In this document: in pieces, positions 1 to 6,687 of the stretch
Position numbering within the stretch: the first letter of the stretch is position 1
Layout: each line of letters opens with the position of its first letter
Assembly: GCA_037141915.1 (NCBI GenBank)
Contig: JBAXBP010000108.1
Location: forward strand, 1 to 11,457
Direction of reading: 5' to 3'
Length of the DNA: 11,457 nucleotides
Source: CAIRDP01 sp037141915
GTDB taxonomy: Bacteria > Bacteroidota > Bacteroidia > Bacteroidales > FEN-979
Program-made: the position numbers and the translations under genes
Notes under the pieces: model-generated
Seen by the model: the letters and a program-made list of their open reading frames with translations, nothing else
Databases searched by the model: none
Told to the model about the DNA's origin: nothing

Positions 1-541
1 CCACCGGGACAGTCCTGGCCCTGAATTCCCCTTCGGGGCTGTCGTTGTATGGAAAATGCCCATTGTAATTAGCCTGGGCCGTAGTGAGGTTGTTGCCTGT
101 ATTGAATGGAGTTGTGGTCCCGGCGCGGCATGCATATTCCCACTCCGCTTCTGTGGGCAGGCGGCATCCCATCCACAGGGCAAAAGCTGTTGCATCGTCC
201 CAGTTGACGTTGATCACAGGCTGCTTCTTTCTGCCCCATCCTTCATCTGTAGGTTTTTCCCTGCCGGTGGATTCGCAGAAGATGTCGAACTGTTCAAATG
301 TAATTTCATACCGGCTTATCTTAAAAGCGCTGAGTGACACCTGGTGCTGGGTTTCATCGGCTTTCCTGAAAGGCTCATCTTCGGGGCTGCCCATAATGAA
401 TGTACCTGCAGGGATGTTTGCCCATTCGATCAGGGGTTTCTGATCTGCTGAAGTAAGGGGTTTTTCCTCTGATTTAACATCAGGGTTCCCTGAAACCGCG
501 TCACCGAACAATTTTTTCAAACTTTGTCTGGAACTTTTCAT
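1..541 (-). CDS. Formylglycine-generating enzyme (SUMF1/FGE-sulfatase domain) protein, C-terminus beyond window
   Basis: The minus strand reads 180 codons from an ATG at 541 to the left edge, with no stop. Residues 39-57 (EWANIPAGTFIMGSPEDEP) are the opening of the SUMF1/FGE-sulfatase fold. They are followed by SRYEITFEQF (76-85), PVINVNWDDATAFALWMG (108-125) and the family hallmark RLPTEAEWEYACRAG (127-141). True FGEs oxidise the active-site cysteine of type I sulfatases to formylglycine, using oxygen and copper. The fold is also used by non-catalytic proteins, and the C-terminal region carrying the catalytic cysteine pair lies outside the window. There is no signal peptide, which fits a cytosolic protein acting before sulfatase export. 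A Cys-type sulfatase lies about 2.2 kb away on the same strand. An in-frame ATG at 577 would add 12 residues (MLSILFKLKNTA). I prefer 541 because a possible -7 box (TATCTTTA, 586-593) would place the transcript start next to 577. Family assignment is firm; catalytic function is inferred. Confidence 0.88.
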   Translation of the reverse strand, partial: MKSSRQSLKKLFGDAVSGNPDVKSEEKPLTSADQKPLIEWANIPAGTFIMGSPEDEPFRKADETQHQVSLSAFKISRYEITFEQFDIFCESTGREKPTDEGWGRKKQPVINVNWDDATAFALWMGCRLPTEAEWEYACRAGTTTPFNTGNNLTTAQANYNGHFPYNDSPEGEFRARTVPV

Positions 542-585
542 CGCAGTGTTTTTCAATTTGAATAAAATACTAAGCATAAGCTTTG

Positions 586-593
586 TAAAGATA
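586..593 (-). promoter_or_regulatory. Possible Bacteroidota -7 box for the FGE-like gene
   Basis: On the minus strand this reads TATCTTTA, one base off the Bacteroidota -7 consensus TAnnTTTG. No good TTTG lies 19-20 bases upstream (TGGA is found there). Transcription would begin near 579, giving a leader of about 38 bases for the start at 541. Weak evidence. Confidence 0.25.
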
Positions 594-694
594 ATGGATT
601 TTTGCTGAGAAGTCCAGTGATCTCCGCTTTGTCTTACGCAAAATCTTATTAACGATTATTTTGAATACAGTGAATAAAAGAAACTAATTGGATG

Positions 695-702
695 TAAATT
701 TG
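695..702 (+). promoter_or_regulatory. Possible Bacteroidota -7 box for the lipoprotein gene at 725
   Basis: TAAATTTG matches the TAnnTTTG consensus exactly. Transcription would begin near 709, 16 bases before the ATG. The -33 element is poor: no TTTG lies at the expected distance, and the nearest one (660-663) is 31 bases upstream. Confidence 0.4.
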
Positions 703-724
703 CAATCATCTAAAATCATGTTCT

Positions 725-1222
725 ATGAAAATGAAAAACGTAATAATCCTCGGGTTACTTCTTGTTATCGCTTCAGCCGGGTGCAAAAAGAAAACTCCAG
801 ACCCGGGTCCGACCTATTATTATGCCAATGCCCAGATCGGCGGGGTGAACAAGTCCTTTAAAACCACTGCTTCATTTTCAAAATTTTGCTTACTTACAGG
901 TGTTTGCAATACCTTTTACTCCGATCCCTCGAATCAGAATATCAATGTATTGTCAATAGGTTTGCCTGTCACTGTAAAAGCAGGTGTAACTTATACCAGC
1001 GATTCTTCGCATACCCAGATGATGTATATTGACATGTACGGAAAGTATTATTATTCTTCTTCCGGAGACAGCCTGAACATTAACGTGACCAAATGGGAAG
1101 GGCATGGAGGTACGGGTGCCGGGACTTTTTCAGGAAAACTCAGGTTACAGGGTTCTGTTGACTCGATCTATATTAAAAACGGGACGTTTTCTTCGCTGAT
1201 CTGGTTTACGGTCGGTAAATAA
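725..1222 (+). CDS. Putative lipoprotein, unknown function
   Basis: This is a 165-residue protein. Residues 1-20 form a short lipoprotein signal (two Lys, a hydrophobic stretch, then ASAGC) with the acylated cysteine at 20. The following KKKTPDPGP is a basic, Pro-rich linker and does not resemble the acidic surface-export signals known from some Bacteroidota lipoproteins. The mature part has many Tyr, Ser and Thr residues and looks like an all-beta domain. A Gly-rich stretch (GHGGTGAGTFSGKL, 126-139) is followed by a strand ending in NGTF, a pattern I associate with small Bacteroidota beta-sandwich lipoproteins. Cys55 and Cys61 could form a disulfide. I do not recognise a named family. A second in-frame ATG at 731 (MKNVII) is an equally plausible start. 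The gene stands alone: its left neighbour is divergent, and 249 bases separate it from the next gene. Confidence 0.75.
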   Translation: MKMKNVIILGLLLVIASAGCKKKTPDPGPTYYYANAQIGGVNKSFKTTASFSKFCLLTGVCNTFYSDPSNQNINVLSIGLPVTVKAGVTYTSDSSHTQMMYIDMYGKYYYSSSGDSLNINVTKWEGHGGTGAGTFSGKLRLQGSVDSIYIKNGTFSSLIWFTVGK

Positions 1223-1423
1223 GCTAAATTATAAGGTCATAGCGGGAGGGTCTACCCGAAGGTGCTCCCTCTCCCTCAGGACTTGCTCAGCCAGTGAGAT
1301 ATTTGTGGTCTCCTGCCATTTTTTTGTTCAGATCACACTTGAATTGTCTCCACAACGACGAATCAGATTCATTATGGTCAAATTTATAAAATCTTAATCC
1401 TGACTCCCAAAAAAAATGATTAT

Positions 1424-1453
1424 TTTGCATTTAAAATCGGGAATTTAAGTTTA
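1424..1453 (+). promoter_or_regulatory. Bacteroidota-type promoter for the gene at 1472
   Basis: TTTG (1424-1427) is followed after 18 bases by TAAGTTTA (1446-1453), one base off TAnnTTTG. The implied transcript start near 1460 leaves a leader of about 12 bases rich in A and T, usual in this phylum. Confidence 0.5.
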
Positions 1454-1471
1454 ACCTTTAATTTTTTCATT

Positions 1472-1906
1472 ATGGAAGCAAAGAAGTATTTAGTGCCGTC
1501 GGTCACAGGAATAATCGGTATGGTCATTGGAGCATTTATCATTGTGGGATTTCATACCATGATCTGGCAATCGCCTATACTCAAACCATGCACTAACACC
1601 ATGCCTTCAACTGATGCCGGAACCTTTATCAAGGGACTGGATATATCGGCCCAGCCTTATAACGATAAGCTTAAAGGGTTTACCATTGATATCCAGCAAT
1701 TTTATGCCATGCAATGCCTGTATAATCTTAACCAGGGATTGGGCGGTTTCAGGATCTATTTTACCTATGAAAATTCCACAGAGACAGCATCCGTTGTTGC
1801 CGGTGTGTTGGGCACCGGACTGGATGACAGATCGCTTTACTTTAACGTTAATAATTTAAATCCAAAGACCTCAGGGCCTTGCCCGCCGGCATGTGATACT
1901 TACTAG
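1472..1906 (+). CDS. Small membrane-anchored protein ending in CPPACDTY, unknown function
   Basis: This is a 144-residue protein. Residues 1-8 (MEAKKYLV) precede one hydrophobic segment at about 9-32, which would anchor the protein in the inner membrane with the rest in the periplasm. The hydrophobic segment lacks a lipobox or an obvious signal peptidase site. The soluble part contains Cys40 (LKPC), Cys82 (MQCLY) and a C-terminal CPPAC pair (Cys137, Cys141) followed by Asp142. The CxxxC spacing could bind a metal or form a redox-active disulfide, but no thioredoxin fold is apparent around it. The middle part (residues 92-130) looks like alternating beta strands. I do not recognise the family. 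The gene ends 8 bases from the oppositely oriented barrel gene, with no terminator visible between them. A promoter candidate lies just upstream. Confidence 0.75.
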   Translation: MEAKKYLVPSVTGIIGMVIGAFIIVGFHTMIWQSPILKPCTNTMPSTDAGTFIKGLDISAQPYNDKLKGFTIDIQQFYAMQCLYNLNQGLGGFRIYFTYENSTETASVVAGVLGTGLDDRSLYFNVNNLNPKTSGPCPPACDTY

Positions 1907-1914
1907 GACAACTC

Positions 1915-2706
1915 TCAGAAGTGTATCCCCAATTGCATGCTGTACCGGAACCCGAGTGAAATGGAGGTCTTGGTTCCCTGGAAAGTAAGGGTTTCAGAAC
2001 TGAACAATGTTCCCAGCAATGGAAAACGCTTGAGAAGTTTATCCACCAATTCCTGGTCCAGGTTTTTAATCTGTTCCGGATCAAGATTTCCAGTGACTTC
2101 AAAAGTTCCTGAATAGCAGCTCAGGGATGGCCCGAATAAAAGCATGTCAAGGGAAAGCCGTTTCCAGAATATGAACTGGTAACCCAGCATGAATCCAAGG
2201 TTCACTATATTGATTTTTCCTTTGAAGCTGCCGTTCTGATCAACCGTTGTACCCAGGACATTGATATTATTTTTAAATTGAAATCCGTAGTAGGATAAGA
2301 ATGTGCCTACGTACAGGCCGTCGGGAGCAGGCCGCCTGTTCCTCGAAAAAGGGTAATACCTGTAATCACAGGCGATGTTGATCCCGTACTTCTCCCTGCC
2401 GGTGATGGTTACAATATTTCCAATCGTATCGTCGACCAGTCTTGGAAAAAGAAGATAACCCAACTGTATGGAAACCGACATGTCTTTTGCAACGAGCCTC
2501 TCATAACTTAAGGTGATGTTTCTTAAATCATTAAAGATCAACATGGGTGTGGGGTTGAATTTGATCACATTCCAATGATAAGGGGTCAGTAATGCAGGTT
2601 TTTCTTTTTTTTCTTTCTTGCTTACAGTGTCATTCTTTTCGGAAGCATTAAGGCCTGTAAACGGAAGGATCAGGCAGGCAATTAAAAGGAGTAACTTTGT
2701 TCTCAT
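1915..2706 (-). CDS. Small outer-membrane beta-barrel-like protein (DUF3575-like by eye)
   Basis: This is a 263-residue protein. It has a Sec signal peptide (MRTKLLLLIACLILPFTGLNA, cleavage probably near 21-22) and a short Lys/Glu-rich stretch. Alternating aromatic and polar strands follow to the C-terminus, which ends YSMQLGIHF; a terminal Phe is typical of outer-membrane barrels. The segment WNVIKFNPTPMLIFNDLRNITLSYERLV (about 45-72) resembles, from memory, the opening of Bacteroidota DUF3575-type barrels. Later barrel-like pieces are YVGTFLSYYGFQF and LGFMLGYQFIFWKRLSLDM. Cys11 sits inside the hydrophobic core and is followed by more hydrophobic residues, so it is unlikely to be a lipobox. 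The gene starts 25 bases after the sulfatase stop on the same strand, so co-transcription is likely. A role in the envelope is inferred; its ligand or function is unknown. Confidence 0.75.
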   Translation of the reverse strand: MRTKLLLLIACLILPFTGLNASEKNDTVSKKEKKEKPALLTPYHWNVIKFNPTPMLIFNDLRNITLSYERLVAKDMSVSIQLGYLLFPRLVDDTIGNIVTITGREKYGINIACDYRYYPFSRNRRPAPDGLYVGTFLSYYGFQFKNNINVLGTTVDQNGSFKGKINIVNLGFMLGYQFIFWKRLSLDMLLFGPSLSCYSGTFEVTGNLDPEQIKNLDQELVDKLLKRFPLLGTLFSSETLTFQGTKTSISLGFRYSMQLGIHF

Positions 2707-2731
2707 AATTAAGAGTGAATTCCCTATGAAC

Positions 2732-5095
2732 TTATTTCTTCTGCTCTATCGTTACTTTGACAATCTTGCCGTTAAACTTTGAAGATTTACCATAATCGGC
2801 AACCGGCGTACCCTCATCAAGCCCGATATCGGCCATGTCATCGACCGAGAATATGCCGGGTTGTGTTTTTTCAATCCTGCCTTCTGCCACTTTTTTGGTA
2901 TTTACAGTAATAGTACCAATGCCGCCTAAACCCGGTTTGATGCCATCGTATTTAAAGTCATACACTAAAAGATAATTTCCTGGTTTAAGGGCCTCCGAAG
3001 ACATTATCCGGGTAGATTGTATCCCCAGGTAATTATAAGTAAAGGCAGGTTTCCCGTCTTTCAGATAGAATGACAGACCGCCAAAGCGACCGCCCTGGCA
3101 TACAATCACACCGTTTCCTTTGGTGTCGACAGTAACTTCGGCAGTGATGGTGTAGGATTTATTCCTGAGGTCAATAAAAATATCTGTGCCCATACCCTTC
3201 ATGCCTTCGCCGTATGTTACAGAGGTTCTGTGGCCCATAACTGTCGGCCTGCCCATCAGTTCCGCATCAGTCCTTTCCAGGAGACGGTCATCCAGGGGCA
3301 GAACATGATATTTTTCAGCTTCTTTCATGAACAAAGCCTGCATGTCTTTCAGTTTATCAGTATTTTGTGCTGATAAATCATTTGCCAGGCTGAAATCCTC
3401 GGTGGTGTTGTAAAGTTCCCACTGATCTTCCTTAAGCGGATGGGAGGGTTTCAATCTCCAGGCCGGCCTGTGGATTGTGCGTGCAAACCAGCCATCCTGG
3501 TAAACTGCCCTGTTGCCGAACATTTCAAAATACTGTACTTTATGCTGCCCTGCTGCCTTGGCATCATTAAAGGTATAAGCCAGGCTGGTGCCCTCGATAG
3601 GATCCTGTGCGATGCCGTTCACCATTTTTGGAGACGGTATTTTTGAAATTTCATAAACGGTAGGAGCAATATCGATGACATGGCCAAACTGCGAGCGTAC
3701 CTCTCCTTTTGCCTTGATACCGGCCGGCCACTGAATGATCATTCCATTCCGGGTACCACCGAAATCAGATGCGACCTGCTTGGTATAAGAGAATGGAGCA
3801 TCCAATGCCACTGCCCATCCGGCTGCAAAATGAGGATAGGTTGTTGGTCCGCCCCATTCATCATAATGTTTAAGCATGTCAGGAACGGTTTCGGGAACTG
3901 CATTAAAGTAAGTCATTTCACTATACATACCATTCATCTGTCCTTCGGCGCTTGCCCCGTTATCACCTGCGATGAATATAATTATAGTATTATCCATTAC
4001 CCCAAGATCCTTGATGGCTGCAATGAGCCTGCCAGCCTCGTAATCCGTTTGTTCGGCGAAGCCGGCATACACTTCCATCTGGCGTGTAAACAATTTCTTT
4101 TCGTCGGCCGATAGTTTTTCCCAATCCTTTATATCGGCAGGTTTTGGTGCAAGCTTTGTGTTCTGGGGAACTATACCCAGTTTTTTCTGGCGTTCCAAAG
4201 TCATCTCACGCAGTTTATCCCATCCCTGGTCAAAATTCCCCTTGTATTTCTCGGCCCATGCTTTCGGGACATGATGAGGTGCATGGGTGGCTCCAGGTGC
4301 ATAATACAAAAAGAAAGGCTTGTCAGGTGATAAAGCCTGCTGGAACCTGACCCATGAAATTGCCTGGTTTGTCATGTCGGTGGTAAAATGATAATTCGGA
4401 TCATTAGGAGTTTCAACGAGCGTGACACCGTCGTAGATCAAAGGCGCATATTGATTTGTTTCACCACCAATAAAACCATAAAATTTCTCAAAGCCCGAAC
4501 GGGTCGGCCAGCGGTCCTGGGGCCCCGAATTGGATATTTCCCAGGGCGGGGTTTCGTGGTATTTCCCGAAGGCTGCCGTATTATAACCGTTCTGTCGCAA
4601 CACTTCAGCCATAGGGGTGATTGTTTGAGGCCTTACCGAGGTATTCCCGGGAAAAGTCGTAGCTGCTTCCCCTATGCATCCCATATTGTTGCTGTGATGG
4701 TTATAACCCGTCAGTAATGCAACCCTCGTAGGCGAACAAAGCGAAGTGGTATGAAAACAATTGAACTTTAATCCGTTATCCGCCAGTTTATCCATGTTTG
4801 GAGTGGTGACGGGTCCGCCAAAAGCTTCGGATACCCCGAAACCCATATCGTCAATTAAGATAATCACCACATTTGGAGCGCCTTTCGGGGCTGTCACATG
4901 AAAACGCGGAGGTGGCGTTACGTTACGGGCATCAAGTTCTTTATAGGTGGGCCGGATTGGCTCCTTGATCGGGAGAACCGTACGGTCGGGCTCATTTGAA
5001 GTGATTTCTTTTGAGTCAACAGATCCAGCCCCCGGTTTTTGTTTGCAGGAAACCAGCAGCCCGGTAAGCATGATAATAACAAACAAACGTTTCAT
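2732..5095 (-). CDS. Lipoprotein arylsulfatase, Cys-type (type I sulfatase, long form)
   Basis: This 787-residue enzyme hydrolyses sulfate esters. A lipoprotein signal ends in LLVSC (acylated Cys17), so it should be membrane-attached outside the cytosol. The sulfatase domain starts near residue 73. The metal-binding Asp82-Asp83 lie in VVIILIDDMGFG. CSPTR (120-124) is the CxPxR signature, with Cys120 converted to formylglycine and Arg124 assisting. Lys178 and His180 are in FGKYH, His271 in THAPHH, Asp378-Asn379 in AGDNG, and Lys439 lies in a later conserved block. All expected catalytic and metal residues are present. Residues of about 640-785 form a beta-rich C-terminal domain (ITAEVTVDTKGNGVIVCQGG) usual in this long subgroup, which I associate with SulfAtlas S1_4 from memory. 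The natural substrate cannot be read from the sequence. The start is set by the signal peptide. It lies 51 bases after the second paralogue and 25 before the barrel gene. A weak internal promoter (5124-5151, TTTG-N16-TTAGTTTG) may add transcription. Confidence 0.96.
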   Translation of the reverse strand: MKRLFVIIMLTGLLVSCKQKPGAGSVDSKEITSNEPDRTVLPIKEPIRPTYKELDARNVTPPPRFHVTAPKGAPNVVIILIDDMGFGVSEAFGGPVTTPNMDKLADNGLKFNCFHTTSLCSPTRVALLTGYNHHSNNMGCIGEAATTFPGNTSVRPQTITPMAEVLRQNGYNTAAFGKYHETPPWEISNSGPQDRWPTRSGFEKFYGFIGGETNQYAPLIYDGVTLVETPNDPNYHFTTDMTNQAISWVRFQQALSPDKPFFLYYAPGATHAPHHVPKAWAEKYKGNFDQGWDKLREMTLERQKKLGIVPQNTKLAPKPADIKDWEKLSADEKKLFTRQMEVYAGFAEQTDYEAGRLIAAIKDLGVMDNTIIIFIAGDNGASAEGQMNGMYSEMTYFNAVPETVPDMLKHYDEWGGPTTYPHFAAGWAVALDAPFSYTKQVASDFGGTRNGMIIQWPAGIKAKGEVRSQFGHVIDIAPTVYEISKIPSPKMVNGIAQDPIEGTSLAYTFNDAKAAGQHKVQYFEMFGNRAVYQDGWFARTIHRPAWRLKPSHPLKEDQWELYNTTEDFSLANDLSAQNTDKLKDMQALFMKEAEKYHVLPLDDRLLERTDAELMGRPTVMGHRTSVTYGEGMKGMGTDIFIDLRNKSYTITAEVTVDTKGNGVIVCQGGRFGGLSFYLKDGKPAFTYNYLGIQSTRIMSSEALKPGNYLLVYDFKYDGIKPGLGGIGTITVNTKKVAEGRIEKTQPGIFSVDDMADIGLDEGTPVADYGKSSKFNGKIVKVTIEQKK

Positions 5096-5146
5096 AATGC
5101 GCGTTGATTATTTTTAATAATTGCAAACTAATATTTTGCTATTCGA

Positions 5147-5788
5147 TCAAAGCTTCTTTGCAAAATCAGTGTTGGTCATGTTGACCTTGATTTTTTTTGC
5201 CGGAAGATCAAGAACAACCTTATCCACAGTGTTCACATCATCCACAAACTTAAACGAAACCGTCGCTTTAACCTGGTCACCGTTCATCAGGGTTAAAATA
5301 TCCTGGGCTTTACACTGAAGTGATTTTTTGTCATAAGTGTATTTGATATGGTCACCCTTTGCAATAAAATTAAATGCTTCAGCATTCAGGTTATCGTTCA
5401 GCATTGATAAGGTACCTTTATTGAACAGGTCAACCATCTGGCCTGTCGACATGAAAATATATTTTGAAACAAGTTCGACCGCGTTTTTAATATATTCAGC
5501 AGCTTCGGCCTGTTTTTTTGATGGTTTTTTCTGGCTTCCACCTGATTTCTCGATGACCTGGTTTAGAGGTTTCCCATCAGGACTCATGGTTACAGAACTC
5601 AGGATTGAAACAACCTGGTTCCCTTCCGAGAAGCCGTCAATCGTTCTTTTCCACGTGTAAGAAGAAAGAAGTTTAACGTTATGATCATTTGTTTTTGATA
5701 CTTCCAGGCTTAACTTGGTTTTGTCAACCTGCGCATTGACTGAAAGCGCCATAAATCCTGCTATTGATAATAAGATCAGCTTTTTCAT
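5147..5788 (-). CDS. Secreted protein, paralogue A of a tandem pair, unknown function
   Basis: This is a 213-residue protein with a Sec signal peptide (MKKLILLSIAGFMALSVNAQ, cleavage near 19-20), so it is exported. Its mature sequence is clearly homologous to the gene just upstream. Both begin AQVDKT, carry TWKR in a first strand, share AVELV.KYIF and the identical block GQMVDLFNKGTLS (116-128 here), and end with a Phe/Tyr-Ala-Lys-Lys motif. A Lys-rich spacer (SQKKPSKKQ, 85-93) replaces the GLRG-containing linker of the partner. The strand-rich layout (dissolution into GD.I.Y.YD and QVKATVSFKF segments) reminds me of LolA/RseB-like half-barrels. It also resembles exported hypothetical proteins in several phyla that begin with a 'YTWK' strand. 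Both are memories, not a domain hit. It lies 29 bases after its partner and 51 before the sulfatase, in what looks like one operon. Confidence 0.8.
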   Translation of the reverse strand: MKKLILLSIAGFMALSVNAQVDKTKLSLEVSKTNDHNVKLLSSYTWKRTIDGFSEGNQVVSILSSVTMSPDGKPLNQVIEKSGGSQKKPSKKQAEAAEYIKNAVELVSKYIFMSTGQMVDLFNKGTLSMLNDNLNAEAFNFIAKGDHIKYTYDKKSLQCKAQDILTLMNGDQVKATVSFKFVDDVNTVDKVVLDLPAKKIKVNMTNTDFAKKL

Positions 5789-5817
5789 ATTGTAGTTTAT
5801 AAGGTTATGAATGATTA

Positions 5818-6486
5818 TTACATTTTTTTTGCATATTCAAAGTTTGTCAATTTAATATTGACTTTGGGCCCGGCCATATCCATCGTCACTGAAGTTACAC
5901 GATTTATCCCGTTTACGTTTTCGTATTTCACGGTTGCCTTGACAGCATCACCTTGTAACACGGTCGAGATATCCTGCGACTGGTAAAGGAGGGTTGCCTG
6001 GTCAAACTTGTAGTTGACACGATCTCCCTGGACCAGCAAATTAAATCCTTCGGCCTGGATTGAATTCCCCAGGACTGAGAGGGTCCCCTTGTTAAAAAGG
6101 TCAACCATCTGTCCCTGGCTGAGGAAAATATATTTCCCGACCAGTTCAACGGCAGCTTTTACATATGCATTGACGTCGGATACAACACCGGCCTGTATCG
6201 CACCCCTTAATCCGCGTTTCTTTTGTGTGTAGGATTGCTGACTGATCACAATGGCCTGCATTTTGCCATCAGAACCCAGGGTCACCGAACTCACCGACAT
6301 TGTCGCCAGGTTGCCATCAACAAACCCTTCGGTCTTTCTTTTCCACGTTAGCTGGGATAGCTGCCCGATGTTCTGAGCATATTTTTTCGATACGTCCAGG
6401 CTCATCTGGGTTTTGTCGACCTGTGCAAATATCCTGTTCCCCGAAAGCAGGGAACATAACACGATAAGAACTAATAATTTTTTCAT
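5818..6486 (-). CDS. Secreted protein, paralogue B of a tandem pair, unknown function
   Basis: This is a 222-residue protein. Its Sec signal peptide (MKKLLVLIVLCSLLSGNRIFA, cleavage at about 21) is followed by QVDKT, as in its partner. The mature part has LTWKRKTEGF (46-55), a basic linker QKKRGLRGA (88-96), a helix AYVKAAVELVGKYIF (107-121), the block GQMVDLFNKGTLS (125-137) identical to the partner, and a terminal pair of strands (VKATVKYENV; VNIKLTNFEYAKK). It is somewhat longer than the partner, mainly in the linker. Cys11 in the signal is not in a lipobox context. It is the first gene of the probable operon running to the barrel gene, and the strongest promoter candidate of the window sits directly upstream with a leader of about 17 bases. 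The function is unknown; an envelope role tied to the sulfatase is inferred from position only. Confidence 0.8.
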   Translation of the reverse strand: MKKLLVLIVLCSLLSGNRIFAQVDKTQMSLDVSKKYAQNIGQLSQLTWKRKTEGFVDGNLATMSVSSVTLGSDGKMQAIVISQQSYTQKKRGLRGAIQAGVVSDVNAYVKAAVELVGKYIFLSQGQMVDLFNKGTLSVLGNSIQAEGFNLLVQGDRVNYKFDQATLLYQSQDISTVLQGDAVKATVKYENVNGINRVTSVTMDMAGPKVNIKLTNFEYAKKM

Positions 6487-6509
6487 TTCACTTTCTGTTT
6501 TTTATGTAA

Positions 6510-6540
6510 TAAAAATACTGCGAATTGAACCGGTGACAAA
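6510..6540 (-). promoter_or_regulatory. Bacteroidota-type promoter of the sulfatase operon
   Basis: On the minus strand TTTG (6537-6540) is followed after exactly 19 bases by TATTTTTA (6510-6517), one base off TAnnTTTG. Spacing and both elements fit the primary sigma factor consensus of Bacteroidota. Transcription would start near 6503, about 17 bases before the ATG at 6486. Confidence 0.6.
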
Positions 6541-6663
6541 AGAAAACAAGTTCTTTTCTGCCGGAAATGAATAATTTACTCAATAGTGAGTACAAAAACA
6601 AATAGAAGAATGCTCATTGAGGAGGATTTCATGTTAATAGAGCCGGATCGTTTGAAAAAACCC

Positions 6664-6671
6664 TACATTTG
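6664..6671 (+). promoter_or_regulatory. Possible -7 box that decides the start of the lipoprotein at 6688
   Basis: TACATTTG matches TAnnTTTG exactly. The transcript would start near 6678, ten bases before the ATG at 6688 and well after the upstream in-frame ATG at 6586. No TTTG is found at the proper -33 distance, so this is a partial match. Confidence 0.4.
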
Positions 6672-6687
6672 TTGCAAATCATTGAAT

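Noticed and set aside
1244..1269. GGGAG...CTCCC inverted repeat after the lipoprotein stop, possible terminator
   Set aside because: The stem is only five pairs with a 16-base loop and no T run follows. The rest of 1223-1423 shows no other feature I can support.
1875..1890. GGGC-CTT-GCCC hairpin near the end of the 1472 gene
   Set aside because: It is a four-base stem with a three-base loop inside coding sequence, without a T run on either strand. It cannot be supported as a terminator.
2674..2706. Cys11 of the 263-residue barrel protein as a lipobox (LLIAC)
   Set aside because: The hydrophobic run continues for several residues past the cysteine and ends at a normal signal peptidase I-type site (GLNA), so a Sec signal fits better.
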